DNA of 64,000 nt, taken from assembly GCF_003058055.1 (NCBI RefSeq), contig NZ_QBTZ01000001.1, positions 1,924,501 through 1,988,500 of the forward strand. The letters are read 5' to 3'. This document shows, piece by piece, positions 12,280 to 20,964 of this stretch. Numbering within the stretch: the first letter of the stretch is position 1; each line of letters starts with the position of its first letter. The stretch is from Acidovorax sp. 107. GTDB lineage: Bacteria > Pseudomonadota > Gammaproteobacteria > Burkholderiales > Burkholderiaceae_C. The translations under genes were made by a program, and so were the position numbers. The notes beneath the pieces were generated by a model. It saw only the letters and a list, made by a program, of their open reading frames with translations. It ran no database searches and had not been told where the DNA came from.

Positions 12280-13740
12280 TCACGCCCCGGACCGAGCGGC
12301 GGGTGGCGGCGCCACCGGGTACGGCGCGAACCGGCTGCGGTTTTCGTTCACGTCCAGCGCGCGGCCGATGGGCGGAAACGCGCGCTGCGGGCAGGCGTCA
12401 CGCTCGCACACCTTGCAGCCCATGCCAATGGGCACGGCGGCTTCGGGGTTGGCCAGGTCCAGCCCCCGTGAATACACCAGTTGCGGCGCGTGGCGGATGT
12501 CGCAGCCCAGCGCCACCGAGAACTCCTTGCCTGGCGCCCCCCACCCGCCCCCGCTGCGCGACACCGTGCGCGCCACCCACAAGTAGACACGCCCGTCGGG
12601 CATGCGCGCCACCTGCGGTACGGTGCGGCCCGGCTGGGCAAAGGCCTCGTACACGTTCCACAGCGGGCAGGTGCCGCCGATCTTGCTGAAGTGAAAGTGG
12701 GTGGCCGACTGCCGCTTGCTGATGTTGCCCGCGCGGTCCACCCGGATGAAGAAGAACGGCACACCCCGCGCACTGGGCCGTTGCAGGGTGGACAGGCGGT
12801 GGCACACGGTCTCGAACCCCACGCCAAACTGCTGGCCCAGCCGGTCGATGTCGTAACGTGCAGCCTCCGCGGCCCGCAAAAAGGCCGCGTAAGGCAGCAC
12901 CAGCGCCCCCGCAAAGTAGTTGGCCAGGCCAATGCGTGCCAGCGAACGGGCCTGGTCGCTGGACAGGCCCGCTGCATCGGCCAACCGCTGCAGTTCGGCG
13001 CCTTGTTCCAGAAACGCCAGCTGCGTCGCCATCTGAAAAGCGCGCTGTCCGCGCTCCAGCCCCACGGCCAGTTGCAGCACGCCGGTGTCGGCCTGGAACA
13101 CACGCTGCGCCTGCCCCGGCAGGTCGGCCACGTCCACCACCCGCACGCCATGGGCGGCCAGCAGGCGCTGGGCCAGCGCCTCGTCCGCCCGGCCGGGCAG
13201 AAGGCCCCAGTCGGCAGCGCACTGCTCGGCAGCGTCGTCCAGCTCGGCGATGTGGTTCTGGCGCGCAAAGAAGAAGTCGCGCACTTCTTCATAGGCCATG
13301 GGCGGGTGGTGGGCCATGGCGCCCTCGCCGCCCCGGTCGTTGCCCAGGGCGGCCAGGCGTTCGAGCGCTTGGCGGTGCCGCTGGTGCAGCGCGAGCAGCG
13401 TGCGCGCCACGGCGGGCATGCCAGCGGCCAGCTCGCGGATCTCGGCGAGCGACACGGCATCGCCTGCGCCCTCTCCGCCCACACCCGCAGGCAGGTCGGC
13501 CAGCACCTCGCGCAGGCCGGTGATGAGGCGCGCCTCGTCGTCGTCGGAGAACCGCTGCACATCCACGCCAAACACGGCGTTGATCTTGAGCAGCACCGGC
13601 ACGGTGAGCGGGCGCTGGTTCTGCTCCAGCTGGTTCAGGTAGCTGGCCGACAGGTCCAGCGCACGCGCCAGCGCCACCTGGGTCATGCCGCGTTCTTCGC
13701 GCAGGCGGCGCAGGCGCACGCCCATAAAGGTTTTTTTCAT
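12280..13740 (-). CDS. Short-chain fatty acyl regulator (RamB/ScfR/PrpQ-like, XRE family)
   Basis: Predicted transcription regulator of propionate/acetate metabolism. The ATG at 13740 gives 486 residues and places the XRE helix-turn-helix ('LRRLREERGMTQVALARALD') at residues 8-60. A longer upstream reading frame lacks family character. The middle and C-terminal regions match the layout of RamB/ScfR-type regulators: an IrrE-like segment, then 'PFFFIRVDRAGNISKRQSA', and a C-terminal cysteine cluster 'GCKVCERDACPQRAFPP' that may bind metal. It is divergent from the thioesterase-prpCD operon with about 150 bases between. That gap contains repeated TTCGCAAA/TTTGCAAA boxes, so autoregulation and control of prp genes are likely. 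The ligand is inferred from family knowledge. Confidence 0.85.
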   Translation of the reverse strand: MKKTFMGVRLRRLREERGMTQVALARALDLSASYLNQLEQNQRPLTVPVLLKINAVFGVDVQRFSDDDEARLITGLREVLADLPAGVGGEGAGDAVSLAEIRELAAGMPAVARTLLALHQRHRQALERLAALGNDRGGEGAMAHHPPMAYEEVRDFFFARQNHIAELDDAAEQCAADWGLLPGRADEALAQRLLAAHGVRVVDVADLPGQAQRVFQADTGVLQLAVGLERGQRAFQMATQLAFLEQGAELQRLADAAGLSSDQARSLARIGLANYFAGALVLPYAAFLRAAEAARYDIDRLGQQFGVGFETVCHRLSTLQRPSARGVPFFFIRVDRAGNISKRQSATHFHFSKIGGTCPLWNVYEAFAQPGRTVPQVARMPDGRVYLWVARTVSRSGGGWGAPGKEFSVALGCDIRHAPQLVYSRGLDLANPEAAVPIGMGCKVCERDACPQRAFPPIGRALDVNENRSRFAPYPVAPPPAARSGA

Positions 13741-13770
13741 CGTTTCTTTCGCTGTGGGGTCGTGCCATTC

Positions 13771-13888
13771 GTTCGCAAAACCAATCTGCAAATAATTCGC
13801 AAACTTTGCAAATCACAGATGCCACCTTCGCAATCATTCGCCAATTCAGCCCTTACCGAGGGGTGACATTGTGCGTAAATTGCGAAGC
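13771..13888. promoter_or_regulatory. Divergent prp promoter with TGCAAA/CGCAAA boxes
   Basis: The gap between the RamB/ScfR-like regulator and the thioesterase-prp operon holds a run of related boxes: TTCGCAAAA (13772-13780), CTGCAAATAA (13787-13796), TTCGCAAACTTTGCAAAT (13796-13813), TTCGCAATC (about 13828) and GTGCGTAAATTGCGAAG (13871-13887). The 12-mer AAACTTTGCAAA at 13801-13812 closely resembles the AACTTTGCAAA-type site I recall for corynebacterial RamB. Binding by the adjacent regulator is inferred. Confidence 0.55.
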
Positions 13889-14284
13889 ATGACAACCCCT
13901 CAAGGCACCGTCGAGCTGACGGAAATCGTCTTCCCCGCCGAAGCCAACCACTACGGCACGCTGTTTGGTGGCAACGCCCTGCAGCTCATGGCCAAGGCGG
14001 CGTTTCTGGCGGCACGCGGCGCCGCAGCGCGCGACGTGGTGATGGCGGGCGTGACCGATGTGCGTTTTCTGGCCCCCGTGCCCGTGGGCCATGTGCTCAC
14101 GCTGCGCGCCTGGGTCACCCGCATCGGGCGCAGCTCGCTCACCGTATGCGTGACTGGCCTGGCCGCCACGCTGGGCTCGCCACCCGATGAGGTGCTGAAG
14201 GGAATTTTTGAAATGGTGGCGGTGGATGGCAAAGGCCGCCCCGCTGCCATCACCAGCGCATATGCAAACCAGGAGACCCCATGA
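13889..14284 (+). CDS. Acyl-CoA thioesterase (hotdog fold)
   Basis: Predicted to hydrolyse acyl-CoA thioesters. The 131-residue protein from the ATG at 13889 shows the hotdog signature '[20 protein letters not shown]' (about residues 18-37) and '[19 protein letters not shown]'. A GTG 18 bases upstream could add six residues, but it lies within the presumed operator. It is the first gene of the prp operon and overlaps prpC by four bases (ATGA), a sign of translational coupling. In this setting it may relieve propionyl-CoA or methylcitryl-CoA stress; that role is inferred from position only. Confidence 0.85.
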   Translation: MTTPQGTVELTEIVFPAEANHYGTLFGGNALQLMAKAAFLAARGAAARDVVMAGVTDVRFLAPVPVGHVLTLRAWVTRIGRSSLTVCVTGLAATLGSPPDEVLKGIFEMVAVDGKGRPAAITSAYANQETP

Positions 14285-15438
14285 CCACCACCGTTGAAAC
14301 CCCGGGCTTCAAGCCCAAGAAATCCGTGGCCCTGTCGGGCGTGACGGCGGGTAACACCGCCCTGTGCACGGTGGGCCGCACGGGCAATGATTTGCACTAC
14401 CGGGGCTACGACATCCTGGACATTGCCGAGGTCTGCGAGTTTGAAGAAATCGCCCACCTGCTGGTGCACGGCAAGCTGCCCACGCGCGCCGAACTGCGTG
14501 CCTACAAGGCCAAGCTCAAGGCCCTGCGTGGCCTGCCACTGTCGGTCAAGCAGGCGCTGGAGCAACTGCCCGCCGCCAGCCACCCCATGGACGTGATGCG
14601 CACGGGGGTCTCGGCCCTGGGCTGCGCGCTGCCCGAGAAGGACGACCACAACCTGCCCGGCGCACGTGACATTGCCGACCGGTTGATGGCATCACTGGGC
14701 TCCATGCTGCTCTACTGGTACCACTGGGCAAGCTCGGGCCGCCGCATCGAGGTGGAGACGGACGACGACTCCATCGGCGCGCACTTTTTGCACCTGCTGC
14801 ACGGCACCCCACCCAGCGCGGCCTGGGAGCGCGCCATGCACACCTCGCTCAACCTGTATGCAGAGCATGAGTTCAATGCCTCCACCTTCACCGCCCGCGT
14901 GGTGGCGGGCACGGGCAGCGACATGTATTCGGCGATCACCGGCGCCATCGGCGCGCTGCGCGGCCCCAAGCATGGCGGCGCGAACGAGGTGGCCTTCGAG
15001 ATCCAGAAGCGCTACGACAGCCCCGACGAGGCCGAGGCCGACATCCGCCGCCGCGTGGAGGCCAAGGAGGTCGTGATCGGCTTCGGCCACCCGGTCTACA
15101 CGGTGAGCGACCCGCGCAACGTCGTCATCAAGGGCGTGGCTCGCAGCCTGTCGCACGAGGCGGGCAGCACCAAGATGTTCGACATTGCCGAGCGGCTGGA
15201 ATCGGTGATGTGGGAGGTGAAAAAGATGTTCCCCAACCTCGACTGGTTCAGCGCCGTGAGCTACCACATGATGGGCGTGCCCACCGCCATGTTCACGCCG
15301 CTTTTCGTCATTGCACGCACCAGCGGCTGGGCAGCGCACATCATCGAGCAGCGCATCGACAACAAGATCATCCGGCCGAGCGCGAACTACACCGGGCCCG
15401 AAGACCTGGCGTTTGTGCCCATTCAAGACCGCAAGTAA
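14281..15438 (+). CDS. prpC: 2-methylcitrate synthase PrpC
   Basis: Condenses propionyl-CoA with oxaloacetate to 2-methylcitrate, the entry step of the methylcitrate cycle. The 385-residue size matches PrpC rather than the longer hexameric citrate synthases. Citrate-synthase motifs are present: 'GPKHGGANE' with a catalytic histidine (about residue 223), '[13 protein letters not shown]' (about 266), and '[26 protein letters not shown]' in pieces near residues 325-350. A strong AGGAG lies just before the ATG. It sits between the thioesterase and acnD, which supports PrpC over a housekeeping citrate synthase. Confidence 0.95.
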   Translation: MTTTVETPGFKPKKSVALSGVTAGNTALCTVGRTGNDLHYRGYDILDIAEVCEFEEIAHLLVHGKLPTRAELRAYKAKLKALRGLPLSVKQALEQLPAASHPMDVMRTGVSALGCALPEKDDHNLPGARDIADRLMASLGSMLLYWYHWASSGRRIEVETDDDSIGAHFLHLLHGTPPSAAWERAMHTSLNLYAEHEFNASTFTARVVAGTGSDMYSAITGAIGALRGPKHGGANEVAFEIQKRYDSPDEAEADIRRRVEAKEVVIGFGHPVYTVSDPRNVVIKGVARSLSHEAGSTKMFDIAERLESVMWEVKKMFPNLDWFSAVSYHMMGVPTAMFTPLFVIARTSGWAAHIIEQRIDNKIIRPSANYTGPEDLAFVPIQDRK

Positions 15439-15461
15439 AACAACGCCCCAGCCCCACGCCC

Positions 15462-18131
15462 ATGAACACCCTGTATCGCAAGCCGCTGCCCGGCACGCAG
15501 CTGGACTACTTCGACGCCCGCGCCGCTGTCGAAGCCCTGCAGCCCGGCGCCTGGGCCACCCTGCCCTACACCGCCCGGGTCCACGCCGAGAACATCGTGC
15601 GCCGCGCCGACCCGGCCACCGTCAATGACTGCCTGCGCCAGCTCATCGACCGCAAGCGCGACCGCGACTTCCCTTGGTACCCCGCACGCGTGGTGTGTCA
15701 CGACATCCTGGGCCAGACGGCGCTGGTGGACCTAGCGGGCCTGCGCGATGCGATTGCCAAGGAGGGCGGCGACCCGGCCCAGGTGAACCCCGTGGTGCCG
15801 GTGCAGCTCATCGTGGACCATTCGCTGGCCGTGGAATGTGGCGGGTTCGACCTCGATGCATTGGCCAAGAACCGCGCCATCGAAGACCGCCGCAACGAAG
15901 ACCGCTTTCACTTCATCGAGTGGACGAAAAAAGCCTTTACCAACGTGGATGTGATCCCCGCGGGGAACGGGATCATGCACCAGATCAATCTGGAAAAGAT
16001 GTCGCCCGTGGTCCATGCCGACCAGGGTGTGGCCTACCCAGACACCTGCGTGGGCACCGACAGCCACACCCCGCATGTGGATGCGCTGGGCGTGATCGCC
16101 ATCGGCGTGGGCGGCCTGGAGGCCGAGAACGTAATGCTGGGCCGCGCATCGATGATGCGGCTGCCCGAGATGGTGGGCGTGGAGCTGACAGGCCACCGCC
16201 AGGACGGCATCACCGCCACCGACGTGGTGCTGGCGCTCACCGAGTTTTTGCGCAAGGCCAGGGTGGTGGGCGCGTACCTGGAGTTCTTTGGTGAGGGCGC
16301 CGCCAGGCTCACCATTGGCGACCGCGCCACCATCTCCAACATGGCACCGGAATATGGCGCGACGGCGGCGCTGTTCAGCATCGATGAGCAGACGCTGGAC
16401 TACCTGAGGCTGACCGGCCGCGAGGCCAGCCAGTTGAAGCTGGTCGAGACCTATGCCAAAACCACTGGCCTATGGGCCGACGCGCTCTCGGGCGCCGTGT
16501 ACGACCGCACCCTGCGTTTTGACCTGTCTACCGTGGTGCGCAACCTGGCTGGCCCCTCCAACCCACATGCGCGCGTAGCCACGTCCGACCTGGCCGCCCG
16601 GGGCATTGCGGGCCCCTGGGCTATGCCCTCGCCGGGCGAAGGCACGATGCCCGATGGCGCCGTGGTCATCGCCGCCATCACCAGCTGCACCAACACCAGC
16701 AACCCGCGCAACGTGATCGCCGCCGCGCTGCTGGCACGCAACGCCCACCGGCTGGGCCTCACGCGCAAACCCTGGGTCAAGACCTCGCTCGCACCCGGCT
16801 CCAAGGCGGTGGAGCTGTATTTGAAAGAAGCCGGTCTGCTGACCGACCTGGAGGCGCTGGGCTTTGGCATCGTCGCCTTTGCCTGCACCACCTGCAACGG
16901 CATGAGCGGTGCGCTGGACCCTGCGACTCAGCAGGAGATCACCGACCGCGACCTGTATGCCACTGCCGTGCTCTCGGGCAACCGCAATTTTGACGGGCGC
17001 ATTCACCCGTACGCCAAACAGGCGTTTCTGGCCTCGCCGCCCCTGGTGGTGGCCTATGCGATTGCGGGCACGGTGCGGTTTGACATCGAAAAGGATGTGC
17101 TGGCGGTGGTGGATGGCAACCCCATCCGGCTCAAGGACCTGTGGCCCAGCGATGCTGAAATCGACGCCGTGGTGCAAGCGGCCGTGAAACCCGCACACTA
17201 CCGCGCCGTGTACGAGCCCATGTTTGCCCTGCGGCAGGACGAAGGCCCGCGCGTGTCACCCCAGTACGACTGGCGCCCACAGTCCACCTACATCCGCCGC
17301 CCGCCCTACTGGGACATCGAGGGCATCGGCGCGCTGGCCGCCCACCCGCGCACCCTGCAGGGCATGCGCCCGCTGGCCATCCTGCCCGACAACATCACCA
17401 CCGACCACCTCTCGCCGTCCAACGCCATCCTGCCTGGCAGCGCGGCGGGCGAATACCTGGCGCGCATGGGCGTGCCGGAGGAGGACTTCAACTCCTACGC
17501 CACCCACCGGGGCGACCACCTCACCGCCCTGCGCGCCACGTTTGCCAACCCGCAACTGGTCAATGAGATGGCCGTGGTCGATGGCAAGGTCCAAAAAGGA
17601 TCGCTGGCCCGCGTGGAGCCCGAGGGCCAGGTGATGCGCATGTGGGAGGCCATCGAAACCTATCTGCACCGCCGCCAGCCCCTCATCATCATTGCGGGCG
17701 CCGACTACGGCCAGGGCTCCAGCCGCGACTGGGCCGCCAAGGGCGTGCGGCTGGCGGGGGTGGAGGTGGTGGTGGCCGAAGGCTTTGAACGTATCCACCG
17801 TACCAACCTGATTGGGATGGGGGTGCTGCCGCTGGAGTTTGGGGCGGGGGTCAACCGCAGCACGCTGGGGCTGAATGGGACGGAGGTGTATGGCGTGGAG
17901 GGCCACCGCGCGCCAGGCGCCCGCCTCACGCTGCTCATCCGACGTCAAAATGGTGCATGCGCCAAAGTACCCGTGACTTGCCGCCTGGATACGGCCGAGG
18001 AGGTTTCCATCTACGAAGCCGGGGGAGTCCTGCAGCGCTTCGCGCAGGACTTCCTGGCCGCCAGCAACGTGGAGCTGTGCACCGGCCATGAAAATCCCCC
18101 GGCTGATTTTCATGGCCAAGCCACCGCCTGA
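15462..18131 (+). CDS. acnD: Fe/S-dependent 2-methylcitrate dehydratase AcnD
   Basis: Aconitase-family enzyme that dehydrates 2-methylcitrate and, with PrpF, replaces PrpD. The start chosen, 'MNTLYRKPLPGTQLDYF', is 23 bases after prpC and gives 889 residues, close to other AcnD proteins. [4Fe-4S] cysteines are visible in 'ITSCTNTSNPRN' (about residue 407) and 'CTTCNG' (about 472). The C-terminal swivel domain has 'GADYGQGSSRDWAAKG'. The 'DSHTPHVDALGV' aconitase segment is near residue 205. The final 44 bases overlap the start of the next gene, which reads another frame. Confidence 0.95.
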   Translation: MNTLYRKPLPGTQLDYFDARAAVEALQPGAWATLPYTARVHAENIVRRADPATVNDCLRQLIDRKRDRDFPWYPARVVCHDILGQTALVDLAGLRDAIAKEGGDPAQVNPVVPVQLIVDHSLAVECGGFDLDALAKNRAIEDRRNEDRFHFIEWTKKAFTNVDVIPAGNGIMHQINLEKMSPVVHADQGVAYPDTCVGTDSHTPHVDALGVIAIGVGGLEAENVMLGRASMMRLPEMVGVELTGHRQDGITATDVVLALTEFLRKARVVGAYLEFFGEGAARLTIGDRATISNMAPEYGATAALFSIDEQTLDYLRLTGREASQLKLVETYAKTTGLWADALSGAVYDRTLRFDLSTVVRNLAGPSNPHARVATSDLAARGIAGPWAMPSPGEGTMPDGAVVIAAITSCTNTSNPRNVIAAALLARNAHRLGLTRKPWVKTSLAPGSKAVELYLKEAGLLTDLEALGFGIVAFACTTCNGMSGALDPATQQEITDRDLYATAVLSGNRNFDGRIHPYAKQAFLASPPLVVAYAIAGTVRFDIEKDVLAVVDGNPIRLKDLWPSDAEIDAVVQAAVKPAHYRAVYEPMFALRQDEGPRVSPQYDWRPQSTYIRRPPYWDIEGIGALAAHPRTLQGMRPLAILPDNITTDHLSPSNAILPGSAAGEYLARMGVPEEDFNSYATHRGDHLTALRATFANPQLVNEMAVVDGKVQKGSLARVEPEGQVMRMWEAIETYLHRRQPLIIIAGADYGQGSSRDWAAKGVRLAGVEVVVAEGFERIHRTNLIGMGVLPLEFGAGVNRSTLGLNGTEVYGVEGHRAPGARLTLLIRRQNGACAKVPVTCRLDTAEEVSIYEAGGVLQRFAQDFLAASNVELCTGHENPPADFHGQATA

Positions 18132-18672
18132 GGTGGCTGCAGCGATGTGGATCGCCATTGCACGCAATGGGCTTGAGCAAAGTACCTTGTCTCCCATGGA
18201 CAACTGGCACCAGACCCTATCGGACCGCTATGGGGACACCCCGGAAATGCGCCAGAGAATGCTGCGCGCAGGCGCCGATGTGAAGGCGCGTGCATGCACG
18301 TTGGTGCTCAACCGCATTCGAGACGGGGTGCACAAAGAACAGGGCAAAACCACCATCCAATGGTCCTTCCGGGCCCGTGGAAGGCCGCAGTGCTTCGATG
18401 CCCTGCTAGCGGCAGTCCGGCACGCGCTGAGTACAGAAGGGCTGGCGACGAAAACAGGCCACACGCCACACACCACCATCAGCTACTGGGCGCCAACACG
18501 CCTGGGGCCCACACAGATGAACCCGATTGCCTGGACCATCGACGAAATCCTGCTGGTGGTAGGCCGCAACGACGAGAGCTACAGCAACCGCTACAGCTAC
18601 GAAACCATCGGCCGTTGGCCCTTGCAACCCGCGCCGCCCGACCCGTCCAGCACACAACTGCCCCTCTTTTGA
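18088..18672 (+). CDS. 2H phosphoesterase, LigT/ThpR (2'-5' RNA ligase)-like
   Basis: A 194-residue protein of the 2H phosphoesterase superfamily, which acts on 2',3'-cyclic phosphates or 2'-5' bonds in RNA or nucleotides. The two diagnostic motifs are present: 'HQTL' (about residue 42) and 'HTTI' (about 134), separated by a typical distance. The 'PRLIFMAKPPPEVAAAM' opening resembles the LigT first strand. It overlaps acnD by 44 bases and precedes prpF by 53, so it is probably co-transcribed with the methylcitrate genes. An alternative start at the internal Met (18112) would shorten the overlap to 20 bases. I know of no established link between this family and propionate metabolism; the actual substrate is unknown. 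Confidence 0.8.
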   Translation: MKIPRLIFMAKPPPEVAAAMWIAIARNGLEQSTLSPMDNWHQTLSDRYGDTPEMRQRMLRAGADVKARACTLVLNRIRDGVHKEQGKTTIQWSFRARGRPQCFDALLAAVRHALSTEGLATKTGHTPHTTISYWAPTRLGPTQMNPIAWTIDEILLVVGRNDESYSNRYSYETIGRWPLQPAPPDPSSTQLPLF

Positions 18673-18725
18673 GCCAACCCCACCCACCACAGGGTTCACA
18701 ACGGCCTGCTCACATTTTTCCAACC

Positions 18726-19928
18726 ATGCTTACTGCCCCTCAAATCCGAATCCCGGCAACATACCTGCGCGGTGGCACCAGCAAGGGAGTGTTCTTCTGC
18801 CTTGACGACCTGCCCGCACCGGCCCAGCAACCTGGCCCCGCGCGCGACACTCTGCTGCTGCGCGTGCTGGGCAGCCCCGATCCGTACGGCAAGCAGATCG
18901 ACGGCATGGGCAATGCGTCGTCGAGCACCAGCAAGGCGGTGATCTTGTCGCGCAGTACGCGGCCGGGGCATAACGTGGATTACCTGTTTGGCCAGGTGTC
19001 CATCGACCAGCCCTTCGTGGACTGGAGCGGCAACTGCGGCAACCTCTCGGCGGCGGTGGGGCCCTGTGCCATCCACATGGGGCTGATCGATGCGGCGCAC
19101 CTTCCGCAGGACGGCACCTTTCCGGTTCGCATCTGGCAGGCCAACATCGGCAAGACCATCGTGGCGCATGTGCCCATGGCCCACGGGCAGGTGCAGGAGA
19201 CGGGCGACTTCGAGCTGGACGGCGTGACTTTTGCCGCCGCCGAGGTGGCGCTGGAGTTCATGGACCCGGCGGACGACGGGGAAGAAGGCGGCGCCATGTT
19301 CCCCTCGGGCAATGTGGTGGACACCTTGGAGGTCCCCGGCGTCGGCAGCTTTGCCGCCACGCTGATCAACGCGGGCATCCCCACCATCTTTCTCAACGCC
19401 CAAGAGCTGGGCTACGCCGGTACCGAGCTGCAAGGCGCGATCAATGGCGATGCGGCCGCACTCGCGCGCTTCGAGGCCATCCGCGCCCACGGCGCCTTGC
19501 GCATGGGGCTGATCCACGCACTGGGCGAGGCCGCCACCCGCCAGCACACGCCCAAGATCGCGTTCGTGGCCCCACCTGCGAGCTACACCGCCTCCAGCGG
19601 CAAGGCCATTGACGCCAAAGACATCGACCTGCTGGTGCGCGCACTCTCCATGGGCCAGTTGCACCACGCCATGATGGGCACGGCGGCGGTGGCCATTGGC
19701 ACGGCTGCGGCCATACCGGGCACGCTGGTCAACCTGGCGGCAGGCGGCGGCGTGCGCAGCAGTGTGCGGTTTGGCCATCCCTCGGGCACCCTGCGTGTGG
19801 GGGCCGAGGCAGCGCAGATCAATGGCCAGTGGAAGGTGACCAAGGCCCTCATGAGCCGCAGCGCCCGCATCCTGATGGAAGGCTGGGTGCGGGTGCCGGG
19901 CGACAGTTTTCAAGCAAAAACGGCTTGA
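18726..19928 (+). CDS. prpF: 2-methylaconitate cis-trans isomerase PrpF
   Basis: Isomerises the 2-methylaconitate made by AcnD so that aconitase can hydrate it to 2-methylisocitrate. The ATG at 18726 gives 400 residues, normal for PrpF. Family segments include 'PATYLRGGTSKGVFF' (about residues 10-24), 'GNASSSTSKAVILS', and 'DWSGNCGNLSAAVGPCAI' (about 100-117), which contains the cysteine expected near the active site. The diaminopimelate-epimerase-like fold is known for the family. The last residues, 'FQAKTA', and the stop are encoded within the left end of a dispersed repeat copy, so the C-terminus may have been altered by repeat insertion. Confidence 0.95.
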   Translation: MLTAPQIRIPATYLRGGTSKGVFFCLDDLPAPAQQPGPARDTLLLRVLGSPDPYGKQIDGMGNASSSTSKAVILSRSTRPGHNVDYLFGQVSIDQPFVDWSGNCGNLSAAVGPCAIHMGLIDAAHLPQDGTFPVRIWQANIGKTIVAHVPMAHGQVQETGDFELDGVTFAAAEVALEFMDPADDGEEGGAMFPSGNVVDTLEVPGVGSFAATLINAGIPTIFLNAQELGYAGTELQGAINGDAAALARFEAIRAHGALRMGLIHALGEAATRQHTPKIAFVAPPASYTASSGKAIDAKDIDLLVRALSMGQLHHAMMGTAAVAIGTAAAIPGTLVNLAAGGGVRSSVRFGHPSGTLRVGAEAAQINGQWKVTKALMSRSARILMEGWVRVPGDSFQAKTA

Positions 19929-19972
19929 TGCGCCGGTGAATCATGCGCCACTAGCTATCAAAAATATAGCAA
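19907..19972 (+). repeat. Dispersed repeat, copy A
   Basis: A clear copy of the repeat family: AAAAACGGCTTGATGCGC, a short spacer with GAATCATGCGCC, then CTAGCTATCAAAAATATAGCAAC. The two GCGC blocks around the GAATCA spacer form a small stem, and GCTAT-CAAAA-ATAGC forms another. The left end supplies the stop codon of prpF and the right end falls 20 bases before the next gene. Confidence 0.7.
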
Positions 19973-19992
19973 CTTTATCCATTCCCCATTCC

Positions 19993-20859
19993 ATGAATAC
20001 CAGACAGCAACTCAAAGCCCTGGCCCAGGCCCGCCGGGGCGTCATCGTGCCCGGCGCGTTCAACGCCCTCTCTGCCCGCGTGGTGGCCGACCTGGGCTTT
20101 GAGGCCATTTATGTGACCGGCGCAGGCGTCACCAACATGTGGTTCGGCCTGCCCGACCAGGCTTTCATGGGCCTCACCGACATTGCCGACCACACGGCGC
20201 GCATCCGCGACGCGGTGGATCTGCCGCTCATCGTCGATGCCGACACAGGCTTTGGCAACGCGCTCAACACCTACCACGCAGTGCGTGTGCTGGAGCGCGC
20301 GGGGGCCGACTGCATCCAGCTCGAAGACCAGGTCAGCCCCAAGCGCTGCGGGCACTTCAACGGCAAGGAGGTGATCAGCACCGAGGAGATGCTGGGCAAG
20401 ATCAAGGCTGCCGTGGACGCGCGCCGCGACCCGGACACCCTCATCCTGGCACGCACCGACGCCTGCGCTACCCAAGGCTTCGAGGCCGCCGTGGAGCGCG
20501 CCCAGCGGTTTGAGGAGGCTGGCGCCGACATCCTGTTTGTCGAAGCTGTCACCACCCTCGACGAGATCCGCGCCCTGCCCCAGCGGCTGGCCGCGCCGCA
20601 GCTGATGAACATGGTGATTGGCGGCAAAACCCCCATCACCAGTGCCGATGAACTGGCCTCGCTGGGCTATGGGCTGGTGCTGTACGCCAACGCGGCGCTG
20701 CAAGGCGCGGTGGCAGGCATGCAGAAGGCCCTCACCGTGCTGCGCGACCACCAGCGCATCGACGAAGACCCGGCGCTGGTGGCGCCGTTTGCCGAGCGCC
20801 AGCGGCTGGTGCGCAAGGCCGACTGGGACGCTTTGGAGGCCAAGTACACCCGACCGTAA
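19993..20859 (+). CDS. prpB: Isocitrate lyase/PEP mutase family lyase, probable PrpB
   Basis: Member of the PEP mutase/isocitrate lyase superfamily, 288 residues from the ATG at 19993. It carries the Mg-binding 'DADTGFGN' (about residues 84-91) and the lyase signature 'KRCGH' with the catalytic cysteine (about 118-122), followed by 'ARTDA'. Its place after prpF and the absence of another prpB in the operon suggest methylisocitrate lyase, which cleaves methylisocitrate to pyruvate and succinate. However, classical PrpB has an 'RCGHRPNK' pattern, whereas this reads 'RCGHFNGK', as in related oxaloacetate decarboxylases or dimethylmalate lyases. The substrate is therefore inferred from context. 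A repeat copy separates it from prpF. Confidence 0.72.
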   Translation: MNTRQQLKALAQARRGVIVPGAFNALSARVVADLGFEAIYVTGAGVTNMWFGLPDQAFMGLTDIADHTARIRDAVDLPLIVDADTGFGNALNTYHAVRVLERAGADCIQLEDQVSPKRCGHFNGKEVISTEEMLGKIKAAVDARRDPDTLILARTDACATQGFEAAVERAQRFEEAGADILFVEAVTTLDEIRALPQRLAAPQLMNMVIGGKTPITSADELASLGYGLVLYANAALQGAVAGMQKALTVLRDHQRIDEDPALVAPFAERQRLVRKADWDALEAKYTRP

Positions 20860-20964
20860 GCCCGCTCACGGGGCCCGCACCCGTCGCGTTTTTGCCTTCA
20901 GGGCCGCACAAGCCAACGGGGCCGTGCACAATGGGTCTTTCCAGCACACCGTGCACCCAGCCTG

